Below, one piece after another: positions 29,457 to 36,432 of a stretch of DNA of 64,000 nucleotides. This DNA comes from a virus. The translations under genes and the position numbers were made by a program. The first letter of the stretch is position 1; the number at the start of each line of letters is the position of its first letter. The DNA lies in the IMG/VR virus record IMGVR_UViG_3300044627_001244, positions 1 through 64,000 of that record; one strand, written 5' to 3'. The notes beneath the pieces are model-generated. The model was not told the DNA's origin and made no database searches. It saw only the letters and a program-made list of their open reading frames with translations.

Positions 29457-29690
29457 TTATCCTCTGTGCTTGAAATACTGTATGCGTTTTTCTTGTTTAG
29501 CAATCCATTCATCTGAAGGTTTGCCTTCGCCGTCATAGTATGCAAGCGGTCTTCCTGTATTCTTTGATACTAGCGCCCACTTACCATCAACTTGCTTTAA
29601 TACCTCAAGCAATTCTGGTCCGAACATATCTTCTTCCCACTCTTCTTGTGAGACTGTGGTGCCTTGAATAAAATCTTTAAAACGTTTCAT
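29457..29690 (-). CDS. Conserved small phage protein
   Basis: 77 residues: MKRFKDFIQG, then KWALVSKNTGRPLAYYDG and WIAKQEKRIQYFKHRG. This layout (short helix, a WxLVSKxTGRxLxYYDGxGKP core, terminal YFKH) is common in T4-like marine phages. Function unknown. It overlaps the kinase gene by 4 nt and lies 3 nt from gp5, so it is co-translated with the hub genes. Confidence 0.8.
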   Translation of the reverse strand: MKRFKDFIQGTTVSQEEWEEDMFGPELLEVLKQVDGKWALVSKNTGRPLAYYDGEGKPSDEWIAKQEKRIQYFKHRG

Positions 29691-30643
29691 AGGTTGTCTA
29701 GTTCTGAAGTGTCTAACGAATCTGGTGGTGTGTTATCACGAATCCAAGTTAGCAATTGCTTCTTAAGTTCAATTTCTTTCTTTGCTGGCTTTCCTGGCTC
29801 TTTCATCACAAGATACTTAAAGTCTTTAATGACAGGGTTGCCTCTTTTGTCTCTGTATGGTTTTGATGTTTTTGGATCAACGATCAAAATAGTATTTTCT
29901 GGATTGTTTAGAATTACATAGATACCACCATTTACATCTGCTGGCAAACCAGTATTGATTAAACTGTAAACTGTTTCGGCTGCACCTTTGTGTGTTGCAA
30001 GTAAAATGTCTTCTGGCACAACTCTGCTACGTGACTTGTTATTCTTAATTGCAATCTGATAGTTTGTCAACACCCAAGTCAAATGAATGTTCTTTGGTTC
30101 GTATCCTGCTTTGAGTAGAAGCGGCAATACTTTTTCCATGTCTTCTACGTCTTTGAATGTGCTGTCAAATAGAATGTTAGGCAACTGTCCTTTTTCTGCG
30201 CCAGCAAGCATTAACTCCAGCGTCTTATCTTTAGCGCCAGTAGCGCGAACAAGAACGTGCAGAATGTAAACATGCGTTGGCGTCTTCAGATTTAACTCAG
30301 ACATTTTAAGTCCTTTGTCAAGAACTTCTTTTTGAATTAACTCTCTGTCTCTTTGTGAAATCTTGTCGCCGTATTTGTCTAGCAAATCTTTTGTGCTAAA
30401 CTTACCAAGATCATCTAATTTCTGAAATGCAATTTTTAATTCATCAACGTCACGAATTTTGAATTCTTCACCTTGCATAAAATGCTTAATAGCAAAACCT
30501 TTACCAGAACCTGCACCGCCTGCTAAGAATACAATTTGTCCATAACGTGCGCCGTTGTTGTAAAGAATTTGTTTCTCTACAAGTTCCATTGCACGATAAT
30601 CTTTCATCGTAGCAAATTCTGAAAATGAAATTGGTATTGACAT
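29687..30643 (-). CDS. P-loop kinase-like protein in the hub operon
   Basis: 318 residues. Walker A GGAGSGKG (42-49) follows the strand QIVFLA. HVYILHVLVRATGAKDKTLE and NILFDSTFKDVEDMEKVLPL, then IHLTWVLTNYQIAIKNN, resemble the nucleotide-kinase/zeta-toxin layout (P-loop, lid, second acidic strand). Substrate cannot be told from sequence. Located between gp27-like and gp5 genes with 4-nt overlap downstream; the reason for a kinase among structural genes is unknown. Confidence 0.72.
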   Translation of the reverse strand: MSIPISFSEFATMKDYRAMELVEKQILYNNGARYGQIVFLAGGAGSGKGFAIKHFMQGEEFKIRDVDELKIAFQKLDDLGKFSTKDLLDKYGDKISQRDRELIQKEVLDKGLKMSELNLKTPTHVYILHVLVRATGAKDKTLELMLAGAEKGQLPNILFDSTFKDVEDMEKVLPLLLKAGYEPKNIHLTWVLTNYQIAIKNNKSRSRVVPEDILLATHKGAAETVYSLINTGLPADVNGGIYVILNNPENTILIVDPKTSKPYRDKRGNPVIKDFKYLVMKEPGKPAKKEIELKKQLLTWIRDNTPPDSLDTSELDNL

Positions 30644-30654
30644 AGTTGTTCTCT

Positions 30655-32148
30655 TTATCTGATGAAGAGTTTAGCAAGATTAGGATATGCCAATTCAATT
30701 TTGCGAATTAGTGTATCTGCTTCAGTATAGAATTCTTTTCTGCTAGACCCTCTACTTATCTCTAGTGTTTTTTGATATTTTTCCTGTGTAATGACATGCG
30801 TTACTCCAGTAACATAATAACGTCCTGAATATATTTCATCTAACGGAGGAGTTCCCGAACTTGCATTTGCCACTTTTTCAAAATAACTAATTACGTTTAA
30901 TTGAACTACATTACCTACCGATATGTTGTTGGTTCCGCCTTGAACAATTGCAGACAACTTTAAATAATTCTTTGTTAACATACCAAAAATATTGTATGGT
31001 AACCATTCTTCTTTTTTCTTAGTTCCAAAGTTATTTGCGGTTGTAAGTTTTCTAGTTCCTGTTTCCGATAAACCACCCTGAAAAAACTTATTTTCAGGTG
31101 TGAGAAACGAATTGTTGTAAAAATCTCCACTCACATCATCGAAGAATGTTTTATCTCCATATGAAATCGTTTTGTTTGTTGTTGTTCTATTTTTCAGATC
31201 AAGATATGTAAATTTTGTTTTATGTAATCCCAACAAAGTAGATTCTAAGTGATTGAAGTTGGATTCTTTTACAAGTTTTGATACACGAACGATATTCGCT
31301 TTCTCTACGTTAGCATCCGTTTTATTTCCAAATGTCAAAACTTTAATTCCAGTTTCATCGGTAGATTCAATCAATTGTTCAACTGAACCAAAATAATGAG
31401 AACCTGAGAATGATTGTCCTCCGCCAATTTCATTTGGAGAAACATATTGACCAGTGACAGGAACAAATCTTTCAAAGAAAACATAATACTTTAATGGACC
31501 TGATGATCTTTGTGCTAACGCATCGATTGCTACGTGCGGTGGTATACCGGTGCATATAAAAGGTTCAGTTAAAGTAATTTCTGGATCCTCAACCATCAAA
31601 TCATTTGCAGACATTTCTGAATATAAACTACGAACCGCATAAAGTAAAGGTGTGTTTTTAAATGACTTGTAAATTGTTTTTTTAATCGAACGCACAAAAC
31701 TATTTGAGGTAAACATCAATTGATATTTACCACTACCGCTAGTTACATCAATTTCATGTTTGTTTACTTTGTTGATAATAAAATCTTCGCGCCAAATTAA
31801 AATGTCTTCCGACTCTGGCTTGTATATTTTTAAATTAAGTCTTTCTCCGCCGCGAATTTCAAACTTTTCCAATGCTCCAATAAGGTCATTGATAATTACC
31901 GATCCGCTTACTTTAGTGTTGAACATACTCTCTTCAATTATAACACTTTCAAAGTAACCGCGCAAGTCAATTTTTGCGCCATTGTTCAGAGTCATGGAAA
32001 CTTCGCGAACACTAACATCTGCGCCAAAGGTAGGCTCCGGTGTGTTTCGATTATCATAAATCGGAACTTCAGGATTTTCCAACGTATATGCAGTTGGCTT
32101 TTTTCCCCCACCAGAAGGAGGAGTTATGACAAGTTTTTTAGATGCCAT
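30655..32148 (-). CDS. Baseplate hub protein, probable gp27-like
   Basis: 497 residues. A Gly/Lys/Pro N-terminus precedes domain 1 (IDLRGYFESVIIEESMFNTK, SGSVIINDLIGAL). FTYLDLKNRTT, VQGGTNNISVGNVVQLNVIS and YYVTGVTHVITQEKYQKTLE lie in the C-terminal half. The latter is the place and pattern of T4 gp27 (LTPGVKIIFN ... FYVDEVIHELS). Hub trimers of gp27 bind gp5 and adapt sixfold to threefold symmetry. Neighbours gp5 and gp53 support the call, but global similarity to T4 gp27 is weak. Confidence 0.7.
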   Translation of the reverse strand: MASKKLVITPPSGGGKKPTAYTLENPEVPIYDNRNTPEPTFGADVSVREVSMTLNNGAKIDLRGYFESVIIEESMFNTKVSGSVIINDLIGALEKFEIRGGERLNLKIYKPESEDILIWREDFIINKVNKHEIDVTSGSGKYQLMFTSNSFVRSIKKTIYKSFKNTPLLYAVRSLYSEMSANDLMVEDPEITLTEPFICTGIPPHVAIDALAQRSSGPLKYYVFFERFVPVTGQYVSPNEIGGGQSFSGSHYFGSVEQLIESTDETGIKVLTFGNKTDANVEKANIVRVSKLVKESNFNHLESTLLGLHKTKFTYLDLKNRTTTNKTISYGDKTFFDDVSGDFYNNSFLTPENKFFQGGLSETGTRKLTTANNFGTKKKEEWLPYNIFGMLTKNYLKLSAIVQGGTNNISVGNVVQLNVISYFEKVANASSGTPPLDEIYSGRYYVTGVTHVITQEKYQKTLEISRGSSRKEFYTEADTLIRKIELAYPNLAKLFIR

Positions 32149-32150
32149 TT

Positions 32151-32687
32151 TTATATGATAGGTTTTCTGTCAATGTTTCTAAGTAATGATGACATTGATT
32201 TTGCTATTGACGGTCTGAACAAACGAATCTTAGACTTGTTGATATTCACTCTAGTTTCATATTGATAATCCGTTTCAGTTCTTTTTCCTGAGTTGGAAGA
32301 CAACACCCCATAGTCAGCAGAATTGATAATATTTCCCGATCCGTCATAGTAATATTTTACAGTTGCCATAGCCGTTTCTAAACTTCCATACTTTTCAATA
32401 ATGTATTGTTTGAAAGTCTCAGAATCTTTAGGCCATTCGTCATAAATGTTCTGAATGTTATTTGCAATTAAAACTGTCCAATCTAAAGTTGGATCATCGT
32501 ATGCTTTATTTGCAACGTTGTCGGGACGTTCACCATCCTGAACAACATAAGGAACATAAGAAATGCCTGATACATTTTGAATAAATTCTCTGACTTTAAA
32601 TCCAGCAGTCAGATCAACGGCTTCAACGTAATCAAAGTCATCAACTTTGAAAATTGTTTTTTGTGCTTTTGAAAAAAATCCTGACAT
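32151..32687 (-). CDS. gp53: Baseplate wedge protein (T4 gp53-like)
   Basis: 178 residues (T4 gp53 is 196). The conserved block YVVQDGERPDNVANKAYDDP, then LDWTVLIANNIQNIYDEWP, is typical of gp53, which bridges adjacent wedges around the hub. The C-terminus NKSKIRLFRPSIAKSM is also characteristic. It is separated from gp48 by 1 nt. Confidence 0.92.
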   Translation of the reverse strand: MSGFFSKAQKTIFKVDDFDYVEAVDLTAGFKVREFIQNVSGISYVPYVVQDGERPDNVANKAYDDPTLDWTVLIANNIQNIYDEWPKDSETFKQYIIEKYGSLETAMATVKYYYDGSGNIINSADYGVLSSNSGKRTETDYQYETRVNINKSKIRLFRPSIAKSMSSLLRNIDRKPII

Positions 32688-32688
32688 A

Positions 32689-33762
32689 TTAATACATCAC
32701 TAGGTCTTGTGCATAATCGGCTGCCGCTCTTTCTGCCGTAACAAGAACGCTCTCTTGTAATGATAGAGTAAGAGTGACTTCTGTTGGATAATACTTGTTT
32801 CCTTCGCCCACATCAAAAAATGCGAGTTTACTTTGTGATCCGTAGTTTGTAGATACGTTTTCAATCATGCAAAGTTCCGAATCAAATAGTAGATTGGTTG
32901 TTCCACCTACTACAAGATATATTGAATACTTAACCATATCTGGATAGATAAACGTGAGTGGTGTTCCAAATTCTTTTTCTTGTTCTCCAAGACCAAGAAT
33001 ATCAGCAGAGGCAGAATCTACTGCCTCTGCCTGTTGTCTAGCCGCTGCCGCCTCAGCCGTTTCATCTTTATTTTGTTCTACTGTTGCGCTTCCCGCAATC
33101 AGTTCTTGTTCGGTATTTCCTAAACTTGAAATCTTATCTGTACCAATATCAGTTTTAGGAGATGATGCAACTCTAAAAGATGCAACAATCTTATTCATTG
33201 CTTCTGCTTCTGCTTCTGAAGTTGGACGCATAATGAATGATGGCTGAAATCTTCTAAAAACAGGACCAGCATACGCAAGTTGCTGAAAGTTATTGACCAT
33301 TCTACGCATCAAAAATTCTGCTTGAGTTTTGCCGCCGGCACCCATACTTGCGGCAAAACCTGTAACCCCAACCATTGCGTTTAGAATTTGTCGAGTAAGT
33401 GCTTCATATGCGCTCTTACCCACACTTTCGATAACACTCATACCTAAGCCGAATTGTCCTAAGAACTCTTGTGCAGGATTCCCATCACCCATAAGACCGG
33501 CATATGACGCACCAAACGCCTGCGTTGACTGCCAACCTTGAGATAAGTTTGAATCAAATCCACTATTAAAGCGAACATAAATAACAGGTGCATCTGCTAA
33601 AGGTTCTCCTCTGTTATTATAAAATTCAAATCTTGCTACAGGTACAGCATATGGCGCGTGAGCCGAATCAATATTGCCGTTTTCACCAACACCAAAATAT
33701 AGGTTATCGCTTGTCGGATAATAACCTCCGCTAGGCTTTTCTGTGTATAGAACAAATGCCAT
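32689..33762 (-). CDS. gp48: Baseplate tail-tube cap protein (T4 gp48-like)
   Basis: 357 residues (T4 gp48 is 364). Conserved features: RFQPSFIMRPTSEAEAEAM followed by NKIVASFRVASSPK, LTFIYPDMVKYSIYLV, CMIENVSTNYG and the terminal TEVTLTLSLQESVLVTAER. gp48 caps the hub and starts the tail tube with gp54. The central 130 residues are Ala/Glu-rich and low-complexity. First gene of the minus-strand structural block, diverging from gp4 only 38 nt away. Confidence 0.88.
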   Translation of the reverse strand: MAFVLYTEKPSGGYYPTSDNLYFGVGENGNIDSAHAPYAVPVARFEFYNNRGEPLADAPVIYVRFNSGFDSNLSQGWQSTQAFGASYAGLMGDGNPAQEFLGQFGLGMSVIESVGKSAYEALTRQILNAMVGVTGFAASMGAGGKTQAEFLMRRMVNNFQQLAYAGPVFRRFQPSFIMRPTSEAEAEAMNKIVASFRVASSPKTDIGTDKISSLGNTEQELIAGSATVEQNKDETAEAAAARQQAEAVDSASADILGLGEQEKEFGTPLTFIYPDMVKYSIYLVVGGTTNLLFDSELCMIENVSTNYGSQSKLAFFDVGEGNKYYPTEVTLTLSLQESVLVTAERAAADYAQDLVMY

Positions 33763-33795
33763 TCGTTTTCCTCGTGAACTAAAATTTATCTTATC

Positions 33796-33803
33796 TATTT
33801 ATG
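33796..33803 (-). promoter_or_regulatory. Possible late promoter, gp48 operon (CATAAATA)
   Basis: CATAAATAG on the minus strand, one mismatch from TATAAATA, 33 nt before the gp48 start. It covers the ATG of the divergent gp4 gene (33801-33803), so one site is both promoter and start codon if used. Confidence 0.5.
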
Positions 33804-34244
33804 TCTTATAAAGGTCGATTCAAGCCAAAAAACTATCAAAAATATAAAGGCGACCCAACAAATGTGATCTATCGCAGTCTACTTGAACGAAAATTTATGG
33901 TTTATTGTGATACGAATTCTTCAATTTTAGAGTGGTCATCTGAAGAGATAGTTGTTCCATACAAATCGCCCATCGATAATCGTTGGCATCGATATTTTGT
34001 GGACTTTTACATCAAGTATAAGACAAATACTGGTGAAGTTAAGTCTGCGCTGATTGAAATCAAACCTCAAATTCAAACTCAACCCCCAAAACGTAAAGAT
34101 ACACCAAACGGTAAGCCCACACGAAGGTTTCTGAATGAAGTTGCGACATGGGGCGTTAATCAAGCGAAATGGAAGGCTGCCAATGAGTTCTGTGAAGATA
34201 GAAAATGGGAATTTAAAATCATAACTGACAAAGATTTGAGATAA
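33801..34244 (+). CDS. gp4: Head completion protein (T4 gp4-like)
   Basis: 147 residues (T4 gp4 is 150). FKPKNYQKYKGDPTNVIYRS, LLERKFMVYCDTNSSILEWS, WHRYFVDFYIK and EIKPQIQTQPPKR, then WGVNQAKWKAANEFCEDRKW, fit the gp4 family. The fold resembles TnsA/restriction-type nucleases: the FVDFYIK Asp and EIK are the probable active-site acids. gp4 acts on filled heads before tail joining. Only 38 nt separate it from gp48 on the other strand and no strong ribosome site is visible. Confidence 0.93.
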   Translation: MSYKGRFKPKNYQKYKGDPTNVIYRSLLERKFMVYCDTNSSILEWSSEEIVVPYKSPIDNRWHRYFVDFYIKYKTNTGEVKSALIEIKPQIQTQPPKRKDTPNGKPTRRFLNEVATWGVNQAKWKAANEFCEDRKWEFKIITDKDLR

Positions 34245-34252
34245 ATAGAAGC

Positions 34253-34852
34253 ATGACAACCATATTCGATACAATTTTACAGCAAGGCGTTCGCCAAGGA
34301 ATCGTGCCCGCAAAAACAAGGGCGGCGAGGGATTGGTTTAGAGACCAAGCGGGAAGTGTAACTGGCAATATTACACCAAGTCGAATTCTAAATCGCGCAG
34401 ATGCGACTAGAAAAACATCAGACATGGAGTATGGACTCATGTATGCATTTCGCTATGATCCTAAAATGAAAAAAGAACTGCCATACTATGATACATTTCC
34501 TTTGATTTTTCCAATTCGCTTTGAGGCGGATGGATTTTTAGGTATCAACTTTCATTACTTGCCGCCTATTCTTCGAGCAAAGTTAATGGACGCATTATAT
34601 CCCAATGTAACGAATAAAAAGTATGATGCAACGACACGAATGAAAGTTTCGTATTCAATTCTTCAAGGTGCTTCTAAGTATAGATTCTTTAAGCCAACAA
34701 TTAAGAAGTATTTGAGAAATCATGTTCGTTCGCAATTTTTAGAAATACCAGCAACAGAGTGGGATATTGCTTTGTTTCTACCAACAGAATCGTTTAGAAA
34801 GTCTGACACAGGAAGAATATGGGAAGACTCACGAAAGAAAATAGGACGATAA
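34253..34852 (+). CDS. Conserved T4-like phage protein, function unassigned
   Basis: 199 residues. Motifs ELPYYDTFPLIFPI, GFLGINFHYLPPILRAKLMD and YDATTRMKVSYSILQ, then YLRNHVRSQFLEIPATEWDI, recur in T4-like marine phages next to gp4 and gp54. A link to the T4 DNA-end protector gp2 (adjacent to gene 4 in T4) is possible by position, but no sequence signature proves it. GATAAATA at 34240-34247 lies too close to the ATG to call a promoter. The stop abuts the next ATG. Confidence 0.75.
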   Translation: MTTIFDTILQQGVRQGIVPAKTRAARDWFRDQAGSVTGNITPSRILNRADATRKTSDMEYGLMYAFRYDPKMKKELPYYDTFPLIFPIRFEADGFLGINFHYLPPILRAKLMDALYPNVTNKKYDATTRMKVSYSILQGASKYRFFKPTIKKYLRNHVRSQFLEIPATEWDIALFLPTESFRKSDTGRIWEDSRKKIGR

Positions 34853-35446
34853 ATGTCTAACATCGCAAAATTATCGGAATTTAAAAGTTCAATCGCAAAA
34901 ATTGTAAGACCAAATCTCTTCTATGCAGAATTGAATGGTACGGATAGTCTGTTAATCAATGCAAATCAAGCAATCCCTCAGATTAAGGATACGTTTTCTT
35001 TTCGATGCGAACAAGCAGAGTTTCCTGGAAGAACAATCACCACAGCAGATGATGTAGGTGGTGGCGGACCTGCACTTAAGTTGCCCTATGATGTAACATA
35101 TAACGATATCAATCTTTCTATCATTTGCGCTGAAGATATGATTGAAAGAATTTTCTTTGAGTTGTGGATGGAAAGTATTGTCGCAACACCTCAATCGAAA
35201 ACTTCTGGAAATGCAGGATTGATTGCATATCATCAAGATTATGCAAGAAAAACTTCACTCACAATTCGTCAACTAAATCCGCAAGGCGAAGTGATATTTT
35301 TCTATACACTACATGACATTTTTCCAATCGCATTAACTGCTATGAATGCAACATGGGAAGAAGGAAACACTTATCAGAGATTCGGAGTAACTTTGAATTA
35401 TAGATATTATACCTTCGGAAACGAAGACATTACAGAACCAAGATGA
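34853..35446 (+). CDS. gp54: Baseplate tail-tube initiator (T4 gp54/gp19-like)
   Basis: 197 residues. It shares the tail-tube layout (RPNLFYAEL, TFSFRCEQAEFPGRTI, IIFELW-type helix, FFYTLHDIFPIALTAMN, YQRFGVTLNYRYYTFG) but differs from the two gp19 copies. T4 gp54 is a homologue of gp19 that nucleates tube growth on gp48. Its location between gp4 and gp26 and away from the tube genes supports the initiator role over a third tube subunit. Confidence 0.78.
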   Translation: MSNIAKLSEFKSSIAKIVRPNLFYAELNGTDSLLINANQAIPQIKDTFSFRCEQAEFPGRTITTADDVGGGGPALKLPYDVTYNDINLSIICAEDMIERIFFELWMESIVATPQSKTSGNAGLIAYHQDYARKTSLTIRQLNPQGEVIFFYTLHDIFPIALTAMNATWEEGNTYQRFGVTLNYRYYTFGNEDITEPR

Positions 35447-35467
35447 TTTTAACAATGGAGAAAAACT

Positions 35468-36211
35468 ATGGCACTACCTAAAATTGATGTACCTTTATTT
35501 GAGTTGATGTTACCTTCTACAGGTCAACCAGTAAAATACAGACCGTTCTTAGTTAAAGAACAAAAAATTCTTTTGCTTGCGCTTGAAGGCGAAAGCATTA
35601 AAGAGACAGTAATCGCAATGAGACAGATTGTTTCGAATTGCGTATTGAGTGAAGATGTTGATGTTGAAAAACTACCAACATTTGATCTCGAATATATTTT
35701 CTTGAAACTTCGCGCAAAATCAATCGGCGAACTTGTTGAATTAAACATGAGACACTCAACTGGCATGAACAGTAAAGGTGAAGAATGTGATGCAATAACA
35801 ATGCATAAAGTTAACCTGATGGACGTTGAAGTTGTCAAGACAATTGAACACGAAGACAAATTCATTTTAGATGAGAAGTCTGGACTTGGAATTAAATTCA
35901 AATACCCAACTCCTGATCTTGATGCGTTTGATAATAGTGAAGATAGAAGTCAACTTGATATTGCCGCAGACGCAATGTTTGCTTCAATTGAATATATTTT
36001 CGACAACGAAAACGTATACAAAAAAGAAGATTACACAAAGCAAGAACTTCAAGAGTTCATTGATTCAATGACGCAAGATCAATTTGCAAAGTGTGGTAAG
36101 TTTTTCGAAACTATGCCAAAACTAAAGCATACTGTTAAATGGAAATGTTCTAAGTGTGGATGCGATGATGAAATCACACTGGAGGGTTTGACAAGTTTTT
36201 TCGTATTCTAA
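35468..36211 (+). CDS. gp26: gp26-like baseplate/tail assembly protein (0-frame product)
   Basis: 247 residues (T4 gp26 is 208). PVKYRPFLVKEQKILLLALE, KLPTFDLEYIFLKLRAKSIG and a C-terminal zinc-knuckle WKCSKCGCDDEITLEGLTSF match T4 gp26 (IKPFLVKHEKSFLLA, LPTYAVEYLFLKLRAKSVGE). ATGGAG lies before the ATG. It is immediately followed by an out-of-frame conserved segment joined by a slippery site, and then by the tape measure. This is the arrangement of tail assembly chaperone pairs in other tailed phages, so a chaperone function is proposed. Confidence 0.88.
   Translation: MALPKIDVPLFELMLPSTGQPVKYRPFLVKEQKILLLALEGESIKETVIAMRQIVSNCVLSEDVDVEKLPTFDLEYIFLKLRAKSIGELVELNMRHSTGMNSKGEECDAITMHKVNLMDVEVVKTIEHEDKFILDEKSGLGIKFKYPTPDLDAFDNSEDRSQLDIAADAMFASIEYIFDNENVYKKEDYTKQELQEFIDSMTQDQFAKCGKFFETMPKLKHTVKWKCSKCGCDDEITLEGLTSFFVF
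36181..36202 (+). promoter_or_regulatory. Probable programmed -1 ribosomal frameshift signal
   Basis: The heptamer T TTT TTC (36196-36202) fits X XXY YYZ in the gp26 frame (codons TTT TTC). An internal Shine-Dalgarno-like GGAGG (36181-36185) lies 10 nt upstream, the spacing that stimulates -1 shifting in E. coli dnaX. The zero-frame stop follows at 36209. Confidence 0.75.
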
Positions 36212-36405
36212 TCGGACAGGAGAGTCTTAAGAACTTTTACCAGACAAACTTCGCATTGGTACAGCATCATAAATATAGCCTGACTGATATTGAAAATATG
36301 ATGCCATTTGAACGTGAAATCTACCTTATGATGCTTTCTCAGCATGTGACTGAAGAAAACCAAAGATTACAAGAACAACAAGCGGCACAAGGTAGGAAAC
36401 GATAA
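36202..36405 (+). CDS. -1 frame extension of gp26 (frameshift domain)
   Basis: 67 codons in the -1 frame relative to gp26, ending at TAA 36403-36405. It reads RILIGQESLKNFYQTNFAL, then HHKYSLTDIENMMPFEREIY and LMMLSQHVTEENQ. The frame is closed upstream by TGA (in gp26 codons DE) and contains no ATG or GTG before the conserved part, so independent initiation is unlikely. A shift at 36202 would give a 312-residue fusion (245 + 67). The pattern xxPFEREIYLxML resembles the second half of tail-chaperone pairs. Confidence 0.72.
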   Translation, partial: RILIGQESLKNFYQTNFALVQHHKYSLTDIENMMPFEREIYLMMLSQHVTEENQRLQEQQAAQGRKR

Positions 36406-36432
36406 TGTTGCACATAAAAGGCAAGGCATAAA

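Noticed and set aside
34240-34247. GATAAATA as a plus-strand late promoter
   Set aside because: Only 5 nt before the start codon; transcription would begin inside the gene.
36268-36275. CATAAATA as a late promoter for the tape measure
   Set aside because: Inside the -1 frame coding domain and 158 nt from the start; insufficient support.
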